This document shows positions 36,690 through 48,300 of a stretch of DNA of 64,000 nt, piece after piece (the stretch's first letter is position 1; the number at the start of each line of letters is the position of its first letter). The stretch spans positions 744,001 through 808,000 of the forward strand of contig BLAL01000334.1 of the NCBI GenBank assembly GCA_015698045.1. The letters run 5' to 3'. Made by a program: the position numbers and the translations under genes. This stretch comes from Rhizophagus clarus (taxonomy: Eukaryota; Glomeromycota; Glomeromycetes; Glomerales; Glomeraceae). The notes under the pieces were generated by a model that was not told the origin of the DNA, searched no databases, and saw only the letters and a list, made by a program, of their open reading frames with translations.

Positions 36690-37008
36690 TAATAAATAAA
36701 TATAAAAATATTTTCATAATATTAATTTGATGTTAATATGATATCACTACGATATGATTACAATATCAAATAAATATTATAATATTTTGTAATGTTAATT
36801 TGATATTAATATATTATCTTTATGATATAGTTATGATATCAAATAAATGTTATAATACTTTGGTAGTATTAATTTGATGTTAATATATTATCTTTACAAT
36901 ATAGTTATTATATTAAATAAATATTATAATATTTTAATAATATTAATTTAATATTAATATATTATCTTTACAATATAGTCACAATATTAAATAAATATTA
37001 TCCCTTAA

Positions 37009-39674
37009 ACAGTTTTGCGGGCAAATTTGCCTGCAATTTCTAAAAATAAATTAATTGACCACAGTAAAAATTTTTTGTTTGTCCAGATCAGCATGAAATT
37101 TTGGAAATATATTAATAGATATTTTAATTATCAAAATAAAGTTAGTTACTATGCCGATCATTAGAAATTAAACTTTTTAATCATCTTACAAAATGGTGTA
37201 TCAAAGTTTTCAGAATTTTAGAGTTTTAGAATTTTTTCTCATTTTTTTACACATCAACACCTTTTTTTATAAATTTTTTTTTGCCATAAATTTTAATGAG
37301 CAATTTGAAGACGATTTATATGTTGCTGAACTTTTATGTAACCTTTTAATGCCAGATGATAATAATGATAAACAAGATGATAATAATATTGAAGAAACTC
37401 AAGTTGAGAAGAATGTTAGAAGTAGGGGTAGAAGTAAAGCTAGGAGTAGAGGTATAAGTAGAGATGTTGGAAAAAGAGATGAACAAAATGTAGAGCTTTC
37501 ACCTCCACCTTTTTTTAATATTTTTCAACATTCTAAACCTTTACATAAATTTACCACAATTTTATCTAATGAATATCAACTTCCACCATCTTCTTACTCA
37601 ATTTTTTGTCTTTTTTTTCACTTGAACAAATAAAAATCATTGTTAAAAATACAAATATATATGCTTATGCAAAAGAAGCAGAAAAAGGATACAAATGAAA
37701 AGATTTAATAATAGAGGAATTTAGAATTTGGTTGTCAATAATAATTTATGCTGAAATTTTTAAATTACCTAGTATTCGTGATTATTGGAATAAAGATAGT
37801 ATATTTCCTGAACATAAATCACAAATTTTATGACATCACTTCGCTTTAAATAGGTATTATTATAGTTTAATTTTTATGCTTAAATTTTTAATAATTAACT
37901 TAAAATTTAGATTAAACAGTACATGCATATTCAGATTGTACAACTTCTTTTACATTCTGGTATTCCAAAATAGAACCTTTAGCGACTTATATTCAAACAG
38001 TTTTACAATCAATTTGTATTCCATCATCAAATATATCTATTAATGAAATGATAGTTAGATTTTCAGAAAGAAGTGCACATACTGTAAGAATTAAAAATAA
38101 GCCCTTTCAGAAGATTATAAAATTCTTTCTCTCTGTGATTTTGGTTATACATATACTTTTATTTTTACATCTAGAATTGAAAACCAACCAGAAGTTCAGC
38201 AAATACCAAATTTGGGTAAAATAGGAAGTGAGGTATATCATCTTGTTTCCAAATTACCAAAAAACAAATCATTTAACTATATGGATAATTATTTTACCAG
38301 TATTAAACTTTTTAAATATTTACATAAAAAAAAAATTTGAAGTATGTGGGACAGTTCGTAAAAATAGTGCAAATTTTTCTCAGATTCTTAAAGTAGATAA
38401 AAAACTAGATTGGAATACTCTTTCTGGTGTAGTTGTTAATAGTGTATTAACTATTCTGTGGATGGATAATGGTCCAGTGATAATGCTCTCAATTATTCAC
38501 CAAATTAATGGAAAAGAAAATTGGATTGAAAGAAATTGATGCTGACCACGAGAAACAAATACTAATACAATTAAAGTTTGAGCAATTTTTAGAAATGCAA
38601 GCAAAAAATCTTTACCTATTCCTATTGTAATAGATTATTATAATCATTTTATGGGTGGGATGGATATTGCAGATCAATTAAGAGAATATTATGATATACA
38701 ATTAACAGTACGAAAAACTTGGATGCCACTATTTTTTTGGCTTTTAGATATGGTAATAATTAACTCATATTTAATATTAAAAAATAGGAATGAAAATATT
38801 AATCAAAAAGATTTTAGAATGCAGTTAGTTTCAGATTTAATCAAAGTAAGATTGGAAAAAAAAGAAAAAGGGCCACAAATATGAAGTCAACAAATTAATG
38901 AATTAGTAAATCAATTTAAGTTTATTCATATTGATTCTACTAAAAGACAATAGTATGTTACAGCAAATTTTGAACTTCCTTTAGAAAGATTATCACTAGA
39001 TGGTCATTTACTTGAATGGAGAGAAGCAAGAAGCAGCTGTGTATGGTGTAAGTATTTGGCAAAAAAGAAGCAAAAAAAAGCAGCAAGAGATCCTTTCCAA
39101 TCACAATTGTATTGTATAAAATGTAATGTGGTATTGTATTGTAATAAGAATAGAAGTAATTGTTTTATAGATTATCATACTCAAGTAGAAAATAATAATT
39201 AATTAAAATAAAATTTAAAATATTTAATTTAAGATAATTTATTTTTATGTTAATTATTTTGCACTTTTTTTGTGAATTTTATGAAAATTATTCTTTTTTT
39301 AGGGTTATATGTAAAGCTAAAATCCTAGTTCTAAACTTAAAAAGATTAATTAATAAAAGTTGTGCATCATGACAAAATTTATAAATTTTATTAAGATTTA
39401 ATATAGCTAAAATTAAATTTCAAAGAAATCGCCAAAATTAATGTCAAATATTTTCAAAATCGCAGCTATTTTTAAAAGTGCAAGTTTTTTAATCGATAGG
39501 TAACATCTGATTTTCTAATATGTGATTAACAAATAATGATCTTTATCACGTAATATATATGTGGGACTAATCGGCAATAAAAAAATTTTGGGATGAAATT
39601 TATTTTTAAAAAAGTAAATGGGCGTTAAAATTATGGTAAAATTGCGGGCAAATTTGCCCACAATTGCTTACCAT
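37009..39674 (+). mobile_element. piggyBac-superfamily DNA transposon (decayed)
   Basis: Flanked by TTAA (37005-37008 and 39675-39678), the piggyBac target. The ends are inverted: ACAGTTTTGCGGGCAAATTT at the left; read inward from the right, ATGGTAAGCAATTGTGGGCA then AATTTGCC. The internal GCGGGCAAATTTGCC word is itself palindromic. It carries one transposase pseudogene on the + strand. Confidence 0.85.
37193..39202 (+). pseudogene. piggyBac transposase pseudogene (DDE_Tnp_1_7)
   Basis: The frame can be followed from MVYQSFQNF at 37193 through an acidic N-terminus and an RSRGRSKARSRG basic tract to YCIKCNVVLYCN near 39,110. Family landmarks: DLIIEEFRIWLSI and IRDYW (~37,700-37,800), SINEMIVRF (~38,040) where the first catalytic Asp is Asn, YMDNYFTS (~38,280, second Asp), WMDNGPV (~38,460, third Asp), HFMGGMDIADQLREYY (~38,650, fourth Asp) and a C-terminal Cys-rich zinc-binding region CVWCK...CIKC...C. 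Several stops and frame changes interrupt it, for example TGA within KV-stop-AIF and two TGA before PRETNTNT, positions where CGA arginine codons would fit. A possible intron lies at ~37,855-37,911. It is inactive. Confidence 0.85.
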
Positions 39675-39830
39675 TTAAGAGATAATTTTTATTTTATATA
39701 TTAAAGAATAATTCTATAATAGCTTGAATTTTACTTTTGTTAATTAAATATTATATAGCATAATTATATAAATTTATAAATTTAATTAATTTTTATTTAT
39801 TATTAATAAATAATATTTTATTTATATATA

Positions 39831-41683
39831 ATCCAGTGTAAAAAGATTTAAACCTCAAATAAATGATAGGTAAACTTTATTTTTTTATATATAAATCTTA
39901 TTAATATATATTGAAAAATATTATAAATAATATTATTACATCAAATCATGCATCATCATTAAAATTACTATAATTCTCAAATTCTTTATCAATAAATTAT
40001 ATACTTTTGTTAGCTTTAAAATATATCTTGCATTTTTAAGTACTTTTCTTTACAATTTAATTATAATTTTTGAATTAAATTTATTTTTATATGAATTTAA
40101 AAGTATATTTCAAACAAACAATAAGTTTGGATATAGACTTAATTTTGCAATTTTACTATTTACAGTTCCCAGTGAAAGTAATGGCAGTAAGAATACTGCT
40201 TCTTAATTTAGTCATAACTTCATCACCATATCGATTAGATCTTTACTTATTATACCAAATTGAATAGTGGAATGGTCATTTAAAAAACAATAAAAAAAAG
40301 TAATTTCAAATTCAAACATTATTTTTATTTTATTACTTAAAATAACTTCCATTACAATTATATTTATTTATAAAGCTGTTAACTTTTCCTTGAAACAAAA
40401 TTTTGGGTAATTTCTAATTGAACTGGAATTTTTTGCATTTCTGTGAGCAATGCTTCCTTATCTTTAAAAAAATGGCAAAATTCAAAATATTTATTATTCT
40501 AAATGTTGCACTAAAGCTATTTCTTTAAAAAATACTACTAAGATTAAAGTGACGATCATTTCACATTTTTTAATTTTTGTCAAGAAAAACTCTAGAATAC
40601 ATGCATTCTTGACTAACCATATAATTTTTTAGGCTATTAATGAGCTTTTTATTAGAATAAATCTGTAAAATAACAATTTTCATAATGCTTGAAGTAGTAT
40701 GAAAGTTTATCTTTCAATGATGAATTTTCTTGTCTATTTCAAAGTTCAGATATCAAGTTCTAATAAATGTTTGGATTTTTTTTGAATAGAAAACAGTAAT
40801 GCTAAAAAAAGAAAAAAAAATTGCAGGTCATTTCTTAATTCATTCAGAAAGGAATGAAATATTTTTGAAAATAGTATAATTATTAATTGCGAAATTATTT
40901 GTGATAATAACATGTGAAATCAATTTAAAGCATGCATTGATGTGGATGATTGTTAAATCGAACATTAATTAAATAATAAAATATATGTATTTTTGTCTTC
41001 TCTTCCCAAAAATGAAAAAAAAATCATAGTTTTATTATAAAACTATGAGTTATATTAAAATAACTGACTGTCATTACTTTCGCTGAGGTCTGTACAATTA
41101 CTAAAATACCTTTAATTGGCTGAAGTATATGTAATGAGGTGATATATTTGAAATTTTATAATCATACTGTTTTTCTATTTAACAAGAAAATGATACCTTT
41201 TTTTTATATATTTAAACCAGTATCAATAATTTTGGTTTTTACTAAATATTTGATTATTTTCTGTTTTTTATGTTTAAAATTATAATAAATTATTTGAGTG
41301 TTTCATGCAATATAAATATATGCTTACTTCAATAATTTTAATCTGATGTAATGTTTCTAATTGTACTCTCAATACATCCAATATTTCAGCAATTCACTTA
41401 TGTAATATAAGTTTCAAATAGCTTTTTTTTTATAAAATTAGCCTTGGAAAAACAATTATGTGTATGTATTATCATTAATTTTTTATTATCTGTTAATGAT
41501 TCACTACTTCATTTTAAAGAAGAAGAAAGTATTATATAATAAAAAAATTTTAAACAGCTAATTTGGATGATTATATTCTAATAAACATATGAATTTTAAC
41601 TAGTTATGTTCAGTTATACAAAATTTTTCTTTAGCATAAATCTTATCTTTTTTTGGTAAGATTCAAATCTTTTTACACTGGAT
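39831..41683. mobile_element. Inverted-repeat element of unknown superfamily
   Basis: ATCCAGTGTAAAAAGATTT at 39831 is matched by its complement ending at 41683 (about 22 bp, one mismatch). The flanks are TA-rich, so a target duplication cannot be judged. No coding frame is left inside. A TA-flanked element is nested in it. Confidence 0.5.
40163..41092. mobile_element. Tc1/mariner-like element remnant with TA duplication
   Basis: The left end CAGTTCCCAGTGAAAGTAAT and the right end read inward CAGACCTCAGCGAAAGTAAT continue as GRCAGTMAG; about 30-bp inverted ends with few mismatches. Both sides have TA (40161-40162 and 41093-41094), the Tc1/mariner target. The GAAAGTAATG word is typical of Tc1-like ends. 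Internal text on the minus strand (KDKEALLTEMQKIP near 40,460) may be a shred of coding sequence; no DDE motif is seen. Confidence 0.65.
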
Positions 41684-42803
41684 CATATATACATTTAATT
41701 TATTATATAACTATATAACTATTATAATTTTATGATTTTTTTATAATTATTGTTTATAATTATACTTAATTTATATAAAGAATATATTATGAAATTAATC
41801 ACTAAAATATATTTATCACAGAATTTTATTATATTGGAATCATTATTTATTAAATTTGACTAAATATAATAAGAAAAAAATTATACATAAAAATTTCACT
41901 TCAAATTATATATCAGTTTACTGATTCTCTAGTAATTATATAAAATTTTATTTTCTAAATATACAGTATATGGTATTCTTTTTAAATACATATTTTTTTA
42001 AATTTTTATTATAATTTTAAAAGAAATATATTTAAAAGAATTGACTGTATTGGTTTCATAAATATTAAAGATAAATTTCTATATAAAATTATATTTATTT
42101 TAGCTATAAAAAAAAAGAATTACTTTTGTTTAATAGAATTTAGTAATGCAAATATTATTTTTTAATATTAAATTTTAAAAATAATTAAAAAAAAATTGAA
42201 AATAAAAAAGAAACTAGATTGATAAGTTAAATTATTAAGAAAATATTGAAAATAATAAAGATAATATAAAAAATATTAGCTTTTACAAATATTAGATTTT
42301 ATAAAAATTTCACAAGAGAAAAAATAAAAGAAAAAAAATCAAATAAATAAAATTTAATAAAATAATATATCACTTTACCAATAAAAGTTAAAATAATAAA
42401 TATACCTGTCAACTTTATTTTAGCAGCAATATTATATATTTTAAGTCTTTTTAACAACTAAAGCAATTTTCTTAATTTACTAGACCATAATCTTTTTGAA
42501 AACACATTATAATTGAATACCAGTGGTATGATTCACCTGTTTTATTATTACAAATAAATTTTCATTTTATAATAGGTGTAAGTAATAATATTCTTAATGA
42601 GACTTTTTACTTATTAATATATATACAAGCACAAGGTTTCTATAAAATTTAGTCTGAACCCCATGATATTAAACTATTATTGTACATATAATACTTTTGA
42701 GTCATATTGTATACAAGCTATTGCCATTCCCAATTTTACGAAAATGATTTTTAATATATTGTAACTTGTAAAAACTTGGTAAATACTGTGTGATGGGTGG
42801 CAA
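41684..42803. other. AT-rich intergenic region
   Basis: No recognisable gene; it marks the right edge of the repeat island and holds the 3' flank of ORC2. Confidence 0.5.
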
Positions 42804-44634
42804 TTAATCAATGTCACCGAATATATCCTTATCCAACAAAAGCGCTTTGAGGTCATGCAAAGACATTGGAATTGTGATCCTAACTTCTCCAGAAGGAGTT
42901 CTTTTCGCCATGAATACACCATGAAAATAGAAATCTTCCAAGTAACGTCTGAAAGTCTTCTCATCATTGCATATCGAATTTTCCAAGCAATATTTGAACA
43001 ACGTGCTGAAATCTAAGCTATCTCCATTTGTTTCACTTCTTCTGGTAGCTGTAACAATATGATCTGCCAACATGGCAAACATTCCACGACGGTATGTATT
43101 CCATGATGACAACACCGATTTTAATTCTTTTCTCTTCAATCGATAATCTTGGGTAGCCTTCTCTTTGTTTGTTACCGTAAATTTATAATTACTAAGCTTT
43201 GTTACTTCGTGAGTATGCCAATTCATTTTGTCTTCTGCATTAACGTACCATCCGAGGCAGGAACTGACATTTTCGCTCGTAGCGAGCAAGTGTATATTTG
43301 GAATATCACCGAGTAAATTCAACGCGTATCTGGCATCAACGCTTTGAAACACATAACCGTCTATATTATGGACCTAATTTTAAACAAAAAAAAAAAAAAA
43401 AAAAATAATGATTAGTTATTTCATTAAAGAATCAAAAACTTAAAAAATAATGCTTACTTACTATTATCTTGAATTTTATCCTCGAAACAACATCGTTATA
43501 ATAACCACGGATGGCAAGTGCTTTTCCGATTAAAGTATGATTTTTAAAAATGTGATTAGGGCCAAATATCTTGTCCAACAACATTAAATAGGCATCATTC
43601 ATGTCTGTTAAGTCCCCGCTTCCGTCAAAATGAACCCAAGTGACATTTTCGTTCTTATTATCGAAAGCCTGATATGTCTCCAAAATGTGTTCCTTCGACC
43701 CAAATCCGTAAAGCAGGACATTTATGTTGGAATTTAGCTCAATTTCCCATTTATTAAAATGTCTGGTAATGTGATGATCAAGATTTTGGAGTTCTTTAAT
43801 TTCAGTAAAAGAAGAAAATGCTTTGACATTGAGCGAACTTGGCGTGTCAGCTGGTATCTTCTTTGATCTAGTTCTTTTTTGTTGTGTTGCATTATCATCA
43901 AAAGATCTCTCAGATCTAGTTAACGTGCCTTGTTCGTTTACCGGAGATTGACTTGATCCCGCAAATATTGTGAAATCAGCAATCTCATAGTCTACATTCT
44001 TTGGTCCCCTTTTTATCTGTTTGGGTACAACATTAAAGGGAGAAATTAAATCTCTCAAAATGGGTTCAGGAGTCTTCAAGCTAGTCTCTTCCGCAGTGCG
44101 CTCGGGTGTCATCATTCGGACTTTTTTTCCATTTGCCATGGCTAGAAGACTCGCCACTGCGTCTAACTCTTTTTTATCCTCTTGCGTTTCCTTGAAGCTT
44201 TGGAGCCGTCGTCTCTTTTCTCTTGTGGACGTCTCACCCACATCCTTGGGCTCTATAACGACACTTACAAAGTTACCTTTTAATTTCCTAATATGTCTTG
44301 TTGGAGTTACCTCGTCCCAAGGCTCCCACACATTATTATTTTCTTCGGTAGTTATCTCCTGTTTTTGTTGCATAATTTGAGGTTCATTTTCTTCAAGCCT
44401 TTCTATGAACTCATTCCTTTTACGTTTGGCACCTCTACGAGGCTTCTTGGGCAAAAAAGGGTTCTCCAGTTCAACTCGTTTTATCTCGGTCTGACTTGTA
44501 GACATTCCTCTTCGTCTTTGTTTAAGTCTTTCAGCTATATTATTACCCTCTATAGAGGATAAAGTCGGGAGCGCCTCGTTGTTGTCGATAAGAAGAGCTT
44601 TAAGTTCTCTTTTTACTTTTTGATTTCGGGACAT
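42804..44634 (-). CDS. ORC2: Origin recognition complex subunit 2
   Basis: Subunit of the complex that marks replication origins and loads MCM helicase. Two exons: 43462-44634 and 42804-43373; intron 43374-43461 (GTAAGTAAG donor, AATTAG acceptor). The product is about 580 aa, close to the family length. N-terminal ~250 residues are charged and probably disordered, with basic patches (KKPRRGAKRKRNE) that look like nuclear localisation signals; the conserved region begins near residue 280 and contains the family's VLLYGFGSKEHIL (~305), then VHNIDGYVFQS just after the intron, and a winged-helix-like C-terminus ending DIFGDID. ORC2 has an AAA-like fold with a degenerate nucleotide site, consistent here. 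The start is the ATG of MSRNQKVKREL; an in-frame upstream ATG at 44703 would add 23 hydrophobic residues and is less likely. Confidence 0.93.
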
Positions 44635-44933
44635 ATTGGACTTTTTTTTAACAATAAGAACATTAATCGTTCTATTAAAACGTAATATAGAAAATTGGAA
44701 CAACCGTTCTTGCAGTTGCTGGTATGACTTTTAAAAGCGAAATAGAGATTTTTTTGTATTCTTTCAGCAAAAAAACGAAAATTCATTTCCTCAAGTTGCT
44801 CAGTAGTAGTGTAGTACCAATCTCCGTCTTTATGACAAATTTGGATAACGTGTCGCATATAGATACTGTATTTCAACGTGCTTAAAGATTGATTTCGCAT
44901 TAATTTCATCCTTACTTTGAGAACCTTTTTCAA
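44613..44933 (-). CDS. Hypothetical small frame upstream of ORC2
   Basis: A 106-aa frame in another phase that overlaps the ORC2 start by about 20 nt. It contains natural-looking text (MRHVIQICHKDGDWYYTTTE, QLEEMNFRFFAERIQKN) and is preceded by a TTTATAG-ATTAG acceptor-like sequence, so it might be the last exon of a small gene or a 5'-leader exon. I do not recognise it. It may equally be chance in the ORC2 5' region. Confidence 0.25.
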   Translation of the reverse strand: MKKVLKVRMKLMRNQSLSTLKYSIYMRHVIQICHKDGDWYYTTTEQLEEMNFRFFAERIQKNLYFAFKSHTSNCKNGCSNFLYYVLIERLMFLLLKKSPICPEIKK

Positions 44934-45384
44934 AATGTCTAATCTATAAAAATTATGTTGTGTTATTTTGACATAATAAATGAACGAGAATAAAGAATAT
45001 TTATGTTGATTTACATAATTATTAATAAAAGAAATCTTTAGTAATGTTACGAGAGATTAAAATTTGACACGAGAATTTCCTGTTAATTTTTTGGAATTCA
45101 AGAATGCCATTTTCTGTAATATAATAATTTACCACAAGTATTAATACTTTTTATCAAATAAAAATGATTTAAACGTTTTGATTAAAAGACGTTACAAAAT
45201 ATCAGATATGGAAAAATTCATTTCTATAGTATACTTAAGTCGTAAATAAGCAGGCCGGAAATAATTTTATTGTAAAATAATACTATATAACAGATAATAA
45301 TACAATAAATAATATATTTTCAGATGTATCGTATGTAATTACAGTAATATAAAATTCAAATGTGTATATGACATTGTTATTAAT

Positions 45385-48300
45385 TCATATTGATCCATAA
45401 ATCCATCTATCATTAACTTTTTGAGCCATTATTTTCATCGGAGGTAATTCCCAGTTTTTTGGGCCGAAATTTGGAGTTACGTAAGCAAATTTTTCTGTAT
45501 CTTTATTCTTTTTTGATCTAAGATTGAAATATATATTAAAGAAATGTAAATTGAAGTAAGATAAATGGTACTACGTACTTGCTCATTGGAAGTTCAACAG
45601 GCTTAGAAAATGTACATAAGGATCTACCAAGTTTTGATAACCAACTTGATTCAATAACAGTAACGCCTAAAAAAACGCCAACAACATAAGTATTCTTCCT
45701 TTTAAGATTTGAAATTTGAAGTACGATTAAAAGTTTCCTTCACCTTTCATCCAAACTTTACTTGTTTTATGTAATTCTTGATATACAACAAAGTCTGGTG
45801 GTTTATTGTGATATAATATAGAAGTAGGATGGATAAATGCAATGTCATCGCCCCACATTGTGCAATATTCAACATTTCTCGTTGATGAAAATGTCTTTGA
45901 TGATTTATCTATTAACCCTTTACGAATTGCTACTTGATCAATAAATCCTGCTGTAATGACTTGTCTTATTGCTTTGAGCTAAAAATGACATTCAAGAAAT
46001 AACATCATTAAATAGGAAATCTAATAAATCAAATAAAAATTGCACTAAATCCTACTTGAATAGATGATGGAGGTTTCATTTTTGGATCCAAACAAACATC
46101 AACTCCGGGGCAATTCATTTGTATAATATTTGTTATTTGTCCTCTTAATTTATGTATTTCCTCCATTGCCTTTAAAAAACATCTTTTTATGAGATATTTG
46201 ACTAATTAAAAAATGACTTAATAACATTACATATACCTTGGGACGAACAAAATTACTTTCACAAAAATTTTCCGAGCATCCTTCATATTCGTATGCCCCC
46301 ACAACATTAAGTAATTTTAATAGGTCACTAGTGGGGTCGAGCCCAGCATGTTTCTAAAATGCTCAAAAAAACGTTAGTTAGTGTTTTCATATTATACGAT
46401 CAATCCTAGATTTAATATATACCTTCTGCACATCATAGAACTTTTTTCTGATTAATTTTTGACGTTTTTTTTGCAAAATAGCTTCATGACTTTCACTTAT
46501 ATTATTTAATTCATTAGATCGGACTTCTTTATACTCCTTCTCCACATCATCATCATCATCATCAGAATTCGTACTATTCTCTAACTGATAATCCTTAATG
46601 AATGGATCAACAACTGATAAAGCTGAAATGATAGCAATAATATAAGGCAAACATCCATGTTGTTGTCCGATTATCAACATCTTAGAAAATCTTGGTGAAA
46701 TTGGAAATGTTGCCATAGTACGACCAAGTTCAGTTATTCTACCATTTTCATCCAGTGCATTCATATATTGTAATAACTTTTCAGCTTTATGCAGATGACC
46801 ACGATCGGGAGGAGTAGGAAAAGGAAAATTACATACAGTATCTATATTCATCGCCTTCATTTGTAGTACTGTTCCTTCAATTGGCATACGATGAATTTCC
46901 GGTACCGTGAATTGTTGAAATTGATCATTAAATACGGCCGAAGAAAAGAGTCGATAACAATGTCCAGGACCTGTCCTCCCTGCACGTCCAGCACGTTGGT
47001 CTGCTGATGCTTTTGAAGTCCAATTAACTATATATGATTGTACTCCAGTTACAACATCATAAAGACGTTCTTTAACTTTTCCACAGTCTACAACATATTT
47101 AATACTGGGAATAGTTAATGAAGTCTCAGCAACATTAGTTGCAACAACACACAAACGAGTTCCTTCTGGAGGTGGTTCAAAAACACGTAGCTGAGCATGA
47201 GTAGATAATAATGAATACAATGGAAGTACGTATAATGGTCTGGCTATTTATTAAGAAAAAAAAAGTCAATAAATTATTTATGAATGGAGTTAAAAAATGC
47301 AATATAGTTTACAATGTTCATCCATTGTCATTTCATCATTTTCCAAATTTTCTTCAAAATCTTCAGAATCTGTATCAAGGTCAGCTGCGATTTAAATTTG
47401 TATCAATGTAAATTGTCTAAAATATTTGAAAAAAATACTTAACAAATTTACCTTCTTTAGAAGTTATACTTTCATTTTCCTTTACTTTTTCAACTTCTCT
47501 AAACGTTTTTTCTTTTTCCAGCATCTGCTTGCTCTTAAATTGATTTTGCATTAGAAAAGGAAACTTTTTACGAAGTTTTTTGCAAAGAAGAATAATTTCG
47601 TTTTGGCCAGACAAGAATACAAGAATTCCTAATAAAATATGAAAAAGAAATTCGATAAACTAAATTTACAAAAGAAGAAATTCATTAAGAACTGTTGCAA
47701 CAAACCTCCATGTGGAAGCTTAGTATGGATTTTGCAAACTTTCTTAAATGCCTCGCTAACATAGTCAGAATTTGGAGTCCGTTTATTAAAATGAATTGAA
47801 ACCTGATAAAATAAATAACATAAATTTCTCATCTAAAATATAAGATTAGAAATTTTTCACTTACAGGAAATTGACGCGTATTAACATTTATAACCGGAGG
47901 GGTTATGTCAAATAGATTTTTATTTTGTATGAAATCGGAGACACGTAAAGTTGCCGACATAATAATAACTTTTAGTGGCTAAAGAATTATACGATTAATA
48001 TTAAAAAGACCCAATTTCTCTTTATCAATATTTAAATACCTTAATTTTGCCTTCATCATCTTTGCTTAATTCGGCTCGTAACTTGAGTACACGACTTATA
48101 GCACCGATCAAAATATCAGTATTTATACTTCTTTCATGCGCTTCATCAATTACAATTGCAGAATATTTTGATAAAAGGAAATCATTGGCAAGTTCACGAA
48201 GCAAAACGCCATCAGTCATAAACTTAATAATAGTTTTTGGTGATACTGTCGCATCAAAACGAATCTGCACAAATTTAATCGAAGTCGATATTAGTCCACA

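Larger units (their letters stand above)
32690..37004. repeat. 73/74-bp satellite, interrupted by two Mutator-like insertions
   Basis: The unit (TATCAAATAAATATTATAAT, TTTGATATTAATATATTATC, TTTACAATATAGTTA) occurs about four times between 36,700 and 37,004 with 73-74 bp spacing. The same unit is present at 32,690-32,755 and 34,768-34,807, so the two elements at 32,756-34,767 and 34,808-36,689 were inserted into one satellite array. Confidence 0.75.

Noticed and set aside
23000-39200. Possible alternative genetic code (TGA as Trp)
   Set aside because: TGA ends the DHX37 gene and other TGA codons fall only in decayed elements, where mutation explains them.
44021-44562. Two + frames (119 and 89 aa)
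   Set aside because: Antisense to the ORC2 first exon.
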